DNA from: Ophiura sarsii
Lineage: Eukaryota > Echinodermata > Ophiuroidea > Amphilepidida > Ophiuridae
Assembly (NCBI GenBank): GCA_035610835.1
Contig: CM069442.1
Span: 35,318,452-35,382,451, forward strand
Length of the DNA: 64,000 nt
Reading direction: 5' to 3'
A model generated the notes under the pieces. It worked only from the letters and a program-made list of their open reading frames with translations, did not search any database and was not told the origin of the DNA. A program made the translations under genes and the position numbers. Position 1 is the first letter of the stretch, and each line of letters opens with the position of its first letter. This document shows, piece after piece, positions 11,949-23,490 of the stretch.

Positions 11949-12151
11949 GGCGACGAAAAAAGACACTGGCTCATGTTTTTAGAAATTTGTGGGGTAAAAA
12001 TCGCCTGCAAATGAATACCGGCCCAGGCAAAACAAAATTATTTTGTTGAACTTTTAATTTTTGGGGGATCTTAACGGCCATTTTCAAAGGACCGACTGAC
12101 CGACCTGAGAGGTCCGTTTATCCGTTCAACAGGGTTTCTTTTTTTCGTCGC
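11949..12151 (-). mobile_element. small TIR element G, copy A
   Basis: About 203 bp bounded by GGCGACGAAAAAAGA on the left and the inverted TCTTTTTTTCGTCGC on the right. It aligns along its length with 32783-33001: both share an AACGGCCATTTT or ACGGCCATTTT core, ATCG/GATCGACCGACC-type motifs and the same ends. Neither encodes a protein. No target duplication is clear. Confidence 0.65.
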
Positions 12152-12299
12152 ATTAACAAAGTGTGATATGAATCACTATCATTTCAATTGAGCTTTACGC
12201 CAAACATGGTCAATGATTTTATGAGTTTCAATAATGAGAGGGGAGTTTGGTCAAACTACCATTTCACAAAAGAATCCATAATTTCTGTCAGAAACGTCC

Positions 12300-12780
12300 T
12301 ATTTCTAACAATAACATTCAATATTTTCGAAGTGGACCCGATAAATTCCACTTTTTTTAGAGTATTGTTACTGTAAAAACTCTAATAAAAGTTGAAGAAA
12401 AAGAAGTTTGAAGAAAAAAAAAGTTTGAAGAAAAAAAAGTTATTGAGCACAAATTATTTTGTTTCAACCAATGACCGACCGTGTTTGTTTAATTCAAGTT
12501 CTTGTCAGAGCCCCGTCCGTCTGCAGCACCTCCCCCCCCCCCCCCCACCCCGGCCCATCACATATACATTAATGTCAGAAGAAGACATGCATCTTTATTG
12601 TCTAAGCGTCTCTGTGGTTCCATTCACCGCGTGGAGACGACCATGTCAAATTCAAGTTCGAATTCCGTCCATCCCCGCCATCGCTTAGCATTACTCTCAT
12701 ACATTGCCTCTGAATCCAGTCCGCCTGCAGCATCCCCCCTCCCACCTGTCCCTTCCCACCTAAACATGAATGTCCAAGGC
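12300..12780 (-). repeat. dispersed repeat F, copy 2 (inverted)
   Basis: Reverse-complement relative of 880-1640, including a C run near 12529-12545 that corresponds to the G run at 1084-1102, the block with TTAATGTCAGAAGAAGACAT near 12570-12590, and TATTGTTACTGTAAAAACTC near 12363. Two overlapping proline-rich frames (12392-12688 and 12502-12888) come from the C run and are not called as genes. Confidence 0.6.
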
Positions 12781-12889
12781 GTGCCTCATCAACGCAGCCA
12801 CGTAGCTAGCTCCACATCGCGTGCCATAAGTCTCAACCCCAGAGATACTACAGATCTAGCTGAAATCGATGCTGAAGGTAATTTGTAAT

Positions 12890-13770
12890 TAATATCGTTT
12901 TCTTTAAAGTATTAGCCCAAACATGCTACAGTGCAACAGAGCATAAATTACCGAAAGTGTATGTTATTGAAATTACACTCTAATTCAAAAAGTAACATAT
13001 GTTAGACAAGGAGACAATATTATATTATAGAATACAGCTTGGTGATTTAATGTCATAGAGAAGAAAAAAGGTTTGACCTTATTTGCATATAATTAGCATA
13101 TTATAAAGAAATACATTACAATTTTGCTTTTTGTAATTTCCAGCAAAAACTATACATGCTATTAACACCAAATGTATATAAAATGAAGTTCTCATCATTG
13201 TCAACAATTCTGTCTGAGAAAAAACTCACATTTATCTTTACTTAAAAAGCCCATGCTTAATTAATGAACAAATTCGTTGAAATTATTAAGTAGTACTGTG
13301 TATCCAAACCAGACTTACAAAGTATCAAATTAAAGGTAAATATGTGTTTAAAACAATGGTCTGAGCAGATAATTAAATATCTCTTTAGTATTTAAAATAT
13401 TTTCCTCCAAACATTTGGTTTATTTTTAAAAACCACAAATGGTGTTTTTTGTATTTTTCTCATGAATTAAACATGCAATAAACTCTAAAATCACCGAGAA
13501 AGATGTTTATGGTTAGCCACACAAATCTGTCAAGCCATTCGTTAACATGTTTGCTGTGTAATTAATTTACGCGCGTAATTAATTAATTAATTTGTATGCC
13601 CAATTAAGTTATGTAAGGTTTTAAATTAATCCTTAAATTATGCTTAATAAAAAGGTCAAGCCACATTTCTCTTTTTTTTTTCTTCTGTAATATTAATCAA
13701 AACTTTAGATACATTAATTTTGCAACATTTTCTTACCATAACAATGTATTTCATACAACTGTGCACAGAC
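12890..13770. other. no gene; AT-rich
   Basis: Very AT-rich intergenic sequence, with TTAATTAATTAATT near 13575. Nothing else supported. Confidence 0.45.
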
Positions 13771-13772
13771 TT

Positions 13773-13894
13773 GGCAAAAGTCTATTAATAGTTGTCCAGC
13801 CATGCACGCAAAACAATGGAAGGAATATTCAAGGGCAAAAGTCTATTAATAGTTGTCCAGCCATGCACGCAAAACAATGGAAGGAATATTCAAG
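13773..13894. repeat. perfect 61-bp tandem duplication
   Basis: Two identical 61-base units, starting GGCAAAAGTCTATTAATAGT at 13773 and 13834 and both ending GGAATATTCAAG. Perfect identity implies a recent event or an assembly artefact. Confidence 0.95.
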
Positions 13895-16835
13895 GGCATG
13901 CTCACGCTAAGGGACCAATGCTTTGAAATTCGCGCTACAAGAAACTAGAAATGCCTATTATCAGTGTGAAGTCAAGGGTTTTAAGCATAATGATGTATGT
14001 TAAGTTAGGTGACCGTGTGCGTGCTGACATGCAAGCCTGTGCAAACAGGTACCATGATAAAGTCCTGCACTTAGTCTAAATAATTATAAACAGTTTAAAT
14101 AGTCAAGGCCATGACATTAGCGTGTATTGATAATCAAGTATTGGCCAATCCGAAATCAGGTTGAATAAAAAATTTAACAATGCTGATAATCATTTAAGGA
14201 CACAAAAGAGTAATTTAAAACAAAGCTGTTTTGATTGACATTTTTATGGTTGTACAACACTCAGGAGGCACACTATTTATAATTCAATATTTGGTAATTT
14301 ATGCTCTGTTGCACTGTAGTACCATTGTTGGGGAGATTTACTTCACAAAGCTCATTATTTCTATTATTAAAGAGGAATGTGTGTACACACATATAGTAAA
14401 TAGGAGAACCAAAAGCTATTCATATGCAAGGCAAAATTGGTCAAGCAGAGCACAAAACACTCGACTTATATACCTAGTAGGCCTATATGAGTGAAACATC
14501 TTCTCAAACATTGATAAGAGATGGTTTTGGTTTTTAAATTATTCTTTTTCTTAATTTTCTATTCTGTGACAATGACAAGTCATCAATTACTAGATAGTGA
14601 TTTTTATTCTGGTAAATATTGAGTCCATTATAAAACTAGCTCTTGTTAAAGTCATTTTGTTAGCAAAACTTTTCTACAGAGCGGTATATCATTCTAACTC
14701 ATAAGTGACTACAAAGGACAGTATTGAAGAAAAAAACCAATAACTTAAAAAAGCCGTAAAATGGCCACGTTAACACCGGTTGACTTGACATTTTTGTTTC
14801 TGAATAGCAAGTGTTCATTAGCTCTACTCTGAAAGGATTACTACGTTATATACTTTAGCTGTCTTACAAGGTAAGGCAAGATATGGCAAATCAACATAAT
14901 AACTTCTAAAACGGCAAATAATTTTGAATATTATAGTTCGAACACCCACATTATGCAAATGACCAGATTAAGGGTTCAAATCGTTGCCCTGCCGATTTGA
15001 AGTGTTTGAAATTAAGCAGATTTCAAAGATGCATATCATTGATGATTAATAAAAAATGCCCAGATTGTACTATAATGCATACCTAACTGTTCCTTACGAC
15101 ACAAGGAGCAAATATTCAATGGTAGTATATCCACCCGAAGTATGGTGTATGAGCATTTTTTTTTGCTTTGAGCATTTTTTTTCTTTTTTGAAAATCTTTA
15201 TTATGTTTTGAATTATCGACCAAAAAGTGTGTTTTTTTTTCAAAAAAGAAGAAAAAAAAGCTCCATGGCATTGTATGACCCCCTCCCCCCTCTTGTGACA
15301 ATTTTGTTGAATTTGTGCGTTTGGGAAATAAATTGTCTTCAAAACAAATTGTAAAAAGAAATGATAATGGAAATGCAAAAAATGGGGTCGAGCGCGCTCC
15401 GTAGATAGAACAGAGTTTTGTCCATAGACTTACTGAAAGTATTTTCTTACGCAGATGCACGTGTTCAAAAATCAAATCGTAATTTAAATTAATTTTTCGA
15501 AATGGTCAAAGCGAAAAGGTAACACGGATTTATATTTTTCTTGTCCGTAGTTGTAGTTGTGCCATCTTTCTAGACTATATAATGTAGTGCCACTTCAACT
15601 CCATTATTGCATTTGAACCTGTTTATGTTTCAACCGGTTAAGTTGTATGCGAAGCGGAAATGTCTAGTTTCTGACTATGAAGGTGCTGAACCGAGAACCA
15701 ATTTGAATATCGTAATATCTATTTAACCGACATTTTCGGGGCGGCGCATTTGTCCTGCGGCATACTCTAAAACTCGATGAGCCATATGTATGCACATTTC
15801 ATTAAGAGTAACTCTCGCAATTAAGTTAATTTGAATTAAAAGCTACTAAGTATATTCGAAATTATATAGTTATTTCAAGCACTTGATTAAAATACATGAC
15901 CATTGACAGCAATTAACAATATTTCTCACTTGCGAGATTTACACATAACTGCTACTTTTTCCCTTGCCAATTTAATATTCAAATATTCGAAGAGACTACA
16001 GTGGCATTTTGGGGTTTGATAACGTGACAAGTAGTTTGGTACAATAAATAACACAGGTAAAATATGATTGGTGCACGTAGGCAATCGACGGAAACTCTAA
16101 AATCGCTTGGGGTTATTTATGGGCTGCGCATTTTAAATTCTACACTCGGCACCTCCCTTCTCTTATACTCTTTTCCCTATACCCGGACCCGATGTAAAAA
16201 ATATACCATATTGTCGACTAACTGCGTTACCAGTAACCACGTTACCAGTTAACCGTGTAAAGCGATAACTTTGCGTCTGTGGAAGAGTTGCTTAAAAATA
16301 CGACACGTAAATAATAAACAAATAAAATGGCGGATGATTTAAACACAACTGAGTCGATTTCTGTTACATTCTGAGGTCGAAATAGACCGCAAAAAGGTCT
16401 AATCCACGCCGAAAAATAAATGATCTGCATATTACATAACCAGACATATTTTTCGTGGTGATTTTACGGGAAGAGGTGACGGCGCAGAGCCTGTTAAAGG
16501 GTGGTTAACTTCGGGGGATTTTACGGAGGTAGGAAGGGAAGAGAATTCAGCGCCTTGTTTGAACCGGGAGTTTCGTTTTCCGCGAGTGTTTAAATACCAT
16601 TTTGTATTGGGCCTTTGGACTACACGATAAATTATGCGGCTTCATGTGAGGATGACATGGCAAACATTAGGTATTTTTCCGTATTGTGTGCACGGCTGTT
16701 TGACAGTCCGATTTATTATGACGTCATCTTAACGTTTCTTAATCATTTCGATAGTTCGATTATCACGCATACCAGTTGAGTGCATGTACTATGTACGCCG
16801 TCCTATATCTCAACGTGCAATCATGCGCAGCGCCG
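13895..16835. other. no gene seen
   Basis: Intergenic. The antisense frames at 15094-15475 run across long T tracts and a CCCCTCCCCCC tract and are low-complexity artefacts. The frames at 14231-14494 and 16064-16430 have no recognisable domain. Confidence 0.4.
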
Positions 16836-16837
16836 CA

Positions 16838-17270
16838 AATCTAAGCACCATTTACACTAAACAAAAATTGGCCTCTCTCTAGAGTCTCTTATTTAACGTT
16901 GGACAAGCTGGAAATCTTATTATTCATACACTAAATACAAAAACTTCTTGTGCATAAGATGCTTGCATTTTCGTATCCGGGCCTCTAATATTTGGTTTGT
17001 ATGTTGACATTATTTTGGTATCATCGTTTTCAAATTTGCTTACGAAACAGCAGTCACTGCAGTGTCTCAGTGCGACCGACATTGCAACAGCGCGAATCTA
17101 AGCACCATTCACACTGATTTTGTTCATTTTGCTTCTCTTTTATTTAACGTTGGACCAGAGGAAAATCTTATTATTCATACACTAAATATAAAAAATGATT
17201 GTGCATAATATGCTTGCATTTTCGTATCGGGGCCCCAAACATTTGGTTTATAATTTCACATTTTACTGCT
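16838..17270 (+). repeat. diverged direct duplication, about 250 bp apart
   Basis: Block 16838-17020 recurs at about 17090-17265. Both contain AATCTAAGCACCATT, TTATTTAACGTTGGAC, ATCTTATTATTCATACACTA and GCTTGCATTTTCGTATC in the same order. It lies directly left of the 179-bp array. Confidence 0.75.
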
Positions 17271-17396
17271 CACACCGTGTGTTTCTTTTAGTATTCGTCA
17301 TTTGGATTCTCAAAATGGAATGCCAGTATTACACCATACACACAGACAGCAGGCATAGGGCTAGTAAAAAAATGTGTTTTTCGACTTCAGTTGTCG

Positions 17397-18405
17397 TCAA
17401 ATTGAGTTACGTATAATGGTTTTTTTATCGAACCAATCAATCCGCGACACATTTGACGGAATAAGGGACGTTTACGTTCAAACCGCAAAGAAAAAACTCT
17501 TTTTCACAGTGTTCTAGGCCAAAAAAAGGCTGATTTCCTAAAATGTGCCCCCCCCCCCCCCCCCCCCCCGATTTGCTTTTTGGGATATTATATCACATTT
17601 TGAGTTACGTATAATGTTTTTTTATCGAACCAATCAATCCGCGACACATTTGTCGGAATAAGTGACGTTTACGTTCAAACCGCAACGAAAAAATTCTTTT
17701 TCACAGTGTTCTAGGCTAAAAAGGCTGATTTCCTAAAATGTGCTCTCCGATTTGCTTTTTGGGACATTATATCACATTTTGATGTTATTTTATCGAACCA
17801 ATTAATCCGCGACACATTTGACGGAATTAGTGACGTTTACGTTCAAACCGCAACGAAAAAACTCTTTTTCACAGTGTTCTAGGCTAAAAAGGCTGATTTC
17901 CTAAAATGTGCCCCCCGATTTGCTTTTTGGGATATTATATCACATTTTGAGTTACGTATAATGTTTTTTTATCGAACCAATCAATCCGCAACACATTTGA
18001 CGGAATAAGTGACGTTTACGTTCAAACCGCAACGAAAAAATTCTTTTTCACAGTGTTCTAGGCTAAAAAGGCTGATTTCCTAAAATGTGCCCCCCGATTT
18101 GCTTTTTGGGATATTATATCACATTTTGAGTTACGTATAATGTTTTTTTATCGAACCAATCAATCCGCGACACATGTGACGGAATAAATGACGTTTACGT
18201 TCAAACCGCAACGAAAAAACTCTTTTTCACAGCGTTATATGCTAAAAAGGCTGATTTCTTAAAATATGCCCTCCGATTTGCTTTTTTGGGATATTATATC
18301 ACATTTTGAGTTACATATATTTTTTTTTTATCGAACAAATCTATCCGCGACACATTTGACAGAAAAAACTATTTTTCACAGCTTTCTAGACTAAAAAGGC
18401 TGAAT
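17397..18405 (+). repeat. about 179-bp satellite array, 5-6 units
   Basis: The TATCGAAC mark falls at 17426, 17623, 17791, 17970, 18149 and 18329, giving periods of 197, 168, 179, 179 and 180. Each unit carries GAGTTACGTATAATG, CCGCGACACATTTG, ACGTTTACGTTCAAACCGCA, TTCACAGTGTTCTAGGC and GATTTGCTTTTTGGGA. The long first period is due to a 22-C run at 17548-17569; the short one lacks the GTTACGTATAATG piece. The last unit is diverged and truncated. Confidence 0.9.
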
Positions 18406-18407
18406 AT

Positions 18408-18735
18408 CTGGATTTAGCCTAGGCCGGAGCTGGAATATCGGTTAGCCCTACCATTTCAATGCGAGAGAAGTTTTCGTCGTCAAATATGTTTGCGTTTCAC
18501 TGATTCGTCATAATAATGTTATACGTAACTAAAAATCTGATATCGCATCCAAATAAAAATAATATGAGCAATATTCTGGATTTGGCCTAGGCCGGAGCTG
18601 GAATATCGGTTATCCCTACCATTTCAAGGCGAGAGAAATTTTAAAATGTCAAATATGTTTCCGTTTCACCGATTCATCATAATAATGTTTAATACGTAAC
18701 TCAAAATCTGAAAGCGCATCCTGATATTAAAAAAA
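18408..18735 (+). repeat. 168-bp direct duplication next to satellite
   Basis: CTGGATTTAGCCTAGGCCGG at 18408 and its near copy at 18576 start two similar units. Each ends with a TACGTAACT motif inside ATAATGTTATACGTAAC or its variant, which is the reverse complement of the satellite's GTTACGTATAAT. The array and this duplication therefore look like opposite sides of one element. Confidence 0.75.
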
Positions 18736-18739
18736 ATAT

Positions 18740-19190
18740 GATAACAATGATGAATTTTAGCAAGTTTTTAAACCTAAACATTTAATTAGAACCAACAGCA
18801 GCTTGGAACACCTTCCCATTAGCCACCATTCCCGTAAAACGCTATTTTCGTGCAACCGGGAATATCCCTATTGAAAAACACGTAAATAGAACGACCCCGA
18901 AACAACCGTTCGTTATGATATACCCAGCTCGGCGCTTACGGTTTGATTGGTCTCAAAGTAACGTGTACTTGAGGAGCTTTCAGAAAATGGTCCCCAAAGG
19001 CTAAGCGCTTATTTATTTATAGAGATATTTGCCAAAAACTTTAAGAAATTGTGGAAGCCAGCTAAAATAAGCATCGGCACCAGATACTTGCACATCAAAT
19101 TTTCCACACGCGTTTGTACACAGCGTCCGGGACTTGTGCGTAGGTACGAGGCTATTTGTTATTTTCGTTTGATTGACAGCTCGACAATGC
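18740..19190 (+). promoter_or_regulatory. possible promoter region
   Basis: Relatively CpG-containing stretch with an inverted CCAAT-type motif (GATTGGT near 18957) upstream of a possible first exon. No TATA box was fixed. Weak evidence only. Confidence 0.2.
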
Positions 19191-19292
19191 TTGACAACTT
19201 TTCGCGAAGTTTTTGAAGAGATCGAGCTACATTTTCAATCGCCTTTTCTGACTTTTTCGTGGGAATATCACATCCGTTCAATCAAAATTTCG
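19190..19292 (+). other. possible noncoding first exon
   Basis: Ends in a strong splice-donor match (AAAATTTCG then GTAAGTTT, cut at 19292/19293). The only ATG inside it opens a frame of about nine codons. It could be the first exon of a transcript that uses the exons at 20313-20377 and 20913. The left edge is arbitrary. Confidence 0.3.
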
Positions 19293-20312
19293 GTAAGTTT
19301 ATATTTTATCAAATCTTATTATAACCGTAAGGTATAATCTGGAATGTGCAGTACCGTCAATTTTTTTCGCCAGAGAACAGAATGTGTGTGTGTCGTTTTA
19401 CGGTTTTGATTTGACCATCAAAATCCATCCATTTAGTGGTGAATTACTTGAAGTTCAACAAGGCCACGGCTTTTTAGTTTTACTTAGCATGTTTGGGGAA
19501 TGTTTTGCAAATACAAGGTAAAGTGAGAAGAGGCTCACCTTTTCCTGCACATACAGTTTTCACACACCAAGTTCTTGTCCGATGATCGGTCCTAGTAGGT
19601 GGACAAATTTGGCCACCGATTTCGGGGCCAAATTTGCCATCCAAGACAAAATGCGTAATAAATTAACTATTTTTTATGCTTGAAACACAAAATAATGGTT
19701 CCAATGAAGTAAATTTCTCCTGGGGTAAGATTTAAGTTTGATTTCCTGTTTGAAATTAGCAAATTATGATGCTTGTTGAAGAGATGAAGAGCATGATTTG
19801 GCGATGTTGGTGTTGGGAGGCTCAATGATATCTCCTAGCACTATATCTGGGGGAACTCACTTTTCACTAGTAAAATGATGTCATAGGTACTTGTAGCCAA
19901 TGGATCTACGGCACATAATCTCCTAGCCACACTCCAGAGTTCGACATACGTGGGCGCACTTCGATCAGGCTGCGCACGCATGCTTGAAAACTAACATAAT
20001 ACCGCTAACCAATCAGACCGTGAGGTCGAGGTGACGTATTGCGCATAATGGAATATGGATGTCTGTTCACACGTTGCCCTGTTTTTTTTGGTTGAACTCG
20101 TGTATACGCAAGTTCAACCTCATGTGACGTGCGACGTGCCTCCACTAAATACAATTACAATACAAGGGGTGTGTCAGAGACATCCACTCAGCATCAAGCA
20201 AAAGTTGTTTTGTCTATTGTAATTTTTTTTTGTAGTGATGGGCACAACGATACCATAATTATATTTGTGATAGCCCAATTATTTCCCTCACCTTCATTTC
20301 TTTTGCTTACAG

Positions 20313-20377
20313 GTACTGAAAACAGGAAGATATCCGGTCCAGAAGACAGTAAACAACCAGTCTACTATGCAAGCTTG
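20313..20377 (+). other. possible internal exon A
   Basis: Flanked by a pyrimidine-rich acceptor (TTTCTTTTGCTTACAG ending at 20312) and a donor GTAAGA at 20378. It is similar to the start of 20913 onward. In the matching frame the two read ISGPEDSK and MSSPKDNN, so conservation may be at the protein level. No known domain. Confidence 0.35.
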
Positions 20378-20539
20378 GTAAGACGAATTGTTCTCAAAAT
20401 GTGACAAATAAACTCTTTTATTTTTGGTGGGCCAAAGTTACCCCAGTCTAATGTCTACAGTCAACACGAATACTTGGGCCTTTTTATAATTAGCAACAAC
20501 ACCTCCCCCTCCCCTATCAATAGAAAGCACCATTAGATT

Positions 20540-20745
20540 GATTTTCAGGGGGGTAGGAAGTTGGGTTCAGGGGGGGGATTTATTTATTTTTGGCCGCAGT
20601 AAGGGGGGGATTTTTTTTTGCGCCCTCAAAGGCGGGGAATTATTTTTAAATATTTAAATGTATTCATTCATATTATTGAGATGGGTGGGGTAAATTTTTT
20701 TTGATTTTTTTTACTCGGGATCAGGTTTTTTTGGCCTGCATACTA
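20540..20745. repeat. G-run/T-run low-complexity repeat
   Basis: Three GGGGGG tracts each followed by ATTTTTTT or ATTTATTTATTT, a GCGCCCTC motif, then two more T tracts. Typical of a degenerate dispersed repeat; it separates the two similar exons. Confidence 0.4.
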
Positions 20746-20912
20746 CTTCAAGGATTTAGATTTATCAATTGCATTATTAAGGCCTTGAGGGGCACACCAC
20801 TATGCTCAACAGTCAAGTTGAATTGGTGACTAGCACTATCTATGACTGTATAAAATATTAACACAGTTTTTTTATTTCCCTTTTCTTCACCTTCAAATGT
20901 TTTGGCTTGCAG

Positions 20913-21205
20913 GTATCATTAGACACAGGCGCAGCGGATATGTCCAGTCCAAAAGACAATAACTACCAGTCTACAGGCAGGCTTGGAAAGACGAACTGCA
21001 AGAGTGATCAAGAATCATAGGAAACCTGATTCTCGGTTAATTGTCGCTTGACATTCAATATTGACTCTTCAAAAAAAAATACAATTAATCCTTATGCTTA
21101 TACACATAATTGTGTGATGTAAATGATGATGTCATCAGTCATCTCATTGGCTGGATTCTTCAAATGAAAAGTTTGTTTATCTTATAATAAAGGTACCTTT
21201 CAAGT
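20913..21205 (+). other. possible terminal exon B, similar to exon A
   Basis: Acceptor-like TTTTGGCTTGCAG ends at 20912. The first 73 bases resemble exon A (shared AGTCCAAAAGACAATAAC/GGTCCAGAAGACAGTAAAC and ACCAGTCTAC), but the GTAAGA donor is replaced by GAAAGA, so the exon would read through. AATAAA at about 21186 could end it. Confidence 0.3.
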
Positions 21206-21246
21206 CGCATACAATTTAAAGGTACCTTTCAAGTCACATACAATTT
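21189..21246. repeat. 29-bp tandem duplication
   Basis: AAAGGTACCTTTCAAGTC plus CGCATACAATTT (first) or ACATACAATTT (second): two units of 29 bases, one mismatch. Confidence 0.9.
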
Positions 21247-21249
21247 AAA

Positions 21250-21980
21250 ACCTCAACCATTGCATTGTTTGTTTCTTTTTTGTCCACGAGTCTCGAAAGG
21301 TGCTTTGTGTTATCGGGAAATTGGTGTTATCAATCAGATTTTGTTTTGTTGTGTTTCCACTGAATTACAAAAGCCCACAAGTTTTAATGAATAATTGCTT
21401 AAGACGTTGCCATGCCATCACCAGCTCTTGCATCACAGTCATGATAATTACTGTGTCAAACTGTTTTAAACAATTGCACAACAGGGGTAGAAATTAAAAT
21501 AGAATCGCAAGTAGAGTTTAACACACTATTGAATAGAGGTCGAGAATCCACATTTCTCACAAAGCAGAATATAATTATAAACAAATTCTCGCAACCTGTG
21601 ATGAACCTGACATTATCCCAAATGGATGTAAACCAAACAGCATGAGAGCATTCACTATTGATAGAGCCCCTTGTTTAAACAAATTGTGATGTAAAAAATG
21701 AATCAAATAAAACAAAACCTTCCAATTGTACACGAGTTCAAGCTTTTCGCTATTTTGACAACTTTTTTTTCATCAGGCTTTCACCTTTGGTGAATGTTAA
21801 TTTATAATTTTCAACTTGATGTTTTCTATTTTACATGAAAGGTCATCCGTAAAATTGTCGCATTCCAAAGTTTGAGTTGCATAACTCCAGTGGTTCTTAT
21901 TTTAGAAGCACAAGGTCACAAGAAATTTTCCAATTTGAGTAGTACACAAACTGGCGGGTGGTGAACCATCTGAACCATCT
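21250..21980. other. no gene seen
   Basis: No supported feature; AATAAAAC near 21706 is a stray polyadenylation-like hexamer. Confidence 0.4.
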
Positions 21981-21983
21981 GTG

Positions 21984-22041
21984 GCATTCACCACATTTTA
22001 GCCTGTAATTTTGCATTCACCACATTTTAGCCTGTAATTTT
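21984..22041. repeat. perfect 29-bp tandem duplication
   Basis: GCATTCACCACATTTTAGCC then TGTAATTTT occurs twice, at 21984 and 22013, without mismatch. Confidence 0.9.
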
Positions 22042-22419
22042 CAAATGAAACATTTCAGGCCCCTAAAATTTTACAGGCATAATGAGCAAATTATGGGGAT
22101 TCCTCTGATATCAAAATATCTTGAGGTGAAAAAAAGCTTGTAGCCAATAAAAAGTGATCAGTTTCACATTCTAGTACAAGCTGTAACCATCATCTATAAT
22201 TGCTCTCTGCAATGATTAGATTCAAGCAGTCCTTATATTGCACATCAATACAATGAATGGAATACAATAAAAGACCAATTATATAAGTGTACATTTATTT
22301 TCATTTTTAATATGCATTTATTTTGCATGTAACATCAATGATTATGGCAATAATAAAATCTGAATTATGCTAACATGTATTCTAGATTTATATTTCCTTG
22401 TTGAGTGAACTGTGACTGT

Positions 22420-23021
22420 GTCAATTCTGTATTAAAAAGTGGTTTACATGCCATTTGTATTTAGAATAACAATTTGCAGACGCTTTTTTCTTCTTCAACC
22501 TAAATGTAATCCGCAAGCATACCAAAATAATAAGGTGGTCTTAAAAAATAACAGAAAACACTTCCGAGTCCGGACCGGGACGTACTTGGATCGCGTTCCC
22601 ACTAGCGATTTAGTCCGGACTAGTCTATACTCTATTTGGCTTCCACCGGACAGTGACGTAACTAACAGGTGCAGCTTTTACGCACGCCCATGTATGTTCC
22701 GTCTTTCAACGCTCGTGTGTATACGCCAGTGCCTCGAGTAGACGCGCGCATTATGAGCTATTATGGCTGCAATTAGTAGAATACGCAGTTACGTCACTGT
22801 CTCATGATGGCCAAATAGACTATAGAAAACTCTGGAATTTTGTTTTTTGTGGGAACATGGCCTTAGTGTTGGTTGTTTTATTCCAAGATCCACTATTCTG
22901 AATTGGAGTGCTAACATTGAGAATAAGTTGCTGAGCTCATTATCCTGAAAATAAAACTCAATCTTTTTATGTTATTCTAAATACAAATGGCATGTAAACC
23001 ACTTTTTAATACAGAATTGAC
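22420..23021. mobile_element. 602-bp element with perfect 51-bp inverted ends
   Basis: The 51 bases at 22420-22470 (beginning GTCAATTCTGTATTAAAAAG) are exactly the reverse complement of 22971-23021. The interior carries a nested MITE at 22625-22825 and no transposase, so it is a non-autonomous TIR element or a recent inverted duplication. No flanking target duplication was found. The 100-codon frame at 22439-22741 crosses both structures and is spurious. Confidence 0.8.
22625..22825 (+). mobile_element. CTATACTC MITE, copy A (nested)
   Basis: 201 bp with imperfect inverted ends of about 38 bases: CTATACTCTATTTGGC at the left and GCCAAATAGACTATAG at the right, both followed inward by a conserved GACAGTGACGTAAC arm. 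Two further copies lie at 24259-24815 and 24816-25042. Confidence 0.8.
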
Positions 23022-23040
23022 ATTGTAATATGAATTTAAA

Positions 23041-23366
23041 GGTATATTGTGATCTTTTCAGGTGACACCCTCAATCTTTGAATAAATCCTCAATTCTTTG
23101 GAAAAAAATGGAAGCAAATTTTCTTGCAGATACATTTCTGATCATAAATATATTTTAGTTACAGAGCGATATGATTCCTAATTACCTCAAAATCATAGTT
23201 TTAGAGTGAATTTAGACTAAAATAAGTTGTCGGCGCAAACTCCAACAGTTTAGAATCGTATCGCCCTGTAACTTTGAATGTATGTACGATTTATGATCAG
23301 AAATGTAAATCTGCTTCCAATTTTTTTTCAGGATTGAGGGCGTCCTGGTAAAGATCACATATATTT
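23041..23366. mobile_element. 326-bp foldback MITE
   Basis: Left arm 23041-23180 and right arm 23245-23366 are inverted copies: GTGATCTTTtcag...CACCCTCAATC against GATTGAGGGCGTCC...AAAGATCAC, TTTCTGATCATAAAT against ATTTATGATCAGAAA, and GTTACAGAGCGATA against TATCGCCCTGTAAC. No coding capacity. Confidence 0.8.
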
Positions 23367-23407
23367 AAACTAAAGGAAACTATTAGGTGGTAGACTGGTG
23401 TGGGGGC

Positions 23408-23490
23408 GGCAGGGGCGGACTGGCCACTGTGGCGTTGTGGCGATCGCCACATGGGCCGCTTGGTTTTGGGCCTCTCAGGGCCGGTTACTA
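23408..23490. mobile_element. hAT-like terminus fragment
   Basis: GCAGGGGCGGACTGGCC followed by a 16-base palindrome TGTGGCGATCGCCACA (23437-23452) and a GGGCCGCTTGG/GGGCCTCTCAGGGCCGG stretch. This CAGGGGCGGACTGGCC-type start resembles common non-autonomous hAT ends in animal genomes. The other terminus and a target duplication were not found. Confidence 0.35.

Noticed and set aside
12392..12888. Two overlapping proline-rich ORFs
   Set aside because: Both depend on the C homopolymer of dispersed repeat F and change frame with its length; no domain.
14940..15000. GGGTTCAAATC as a tRNA B box
   Set aside because: No A box or acceptor stem around it.
15094..15475. Phe/Lys-rich minus-strand ORFs
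   Set aside because: Come from long T tracts and a C-rich tract.
17397..18405. CRISPR-like array
   Set aside because: Units are contiguous 179-bp tandem repeats without spacers, in a eukaryotic setting.
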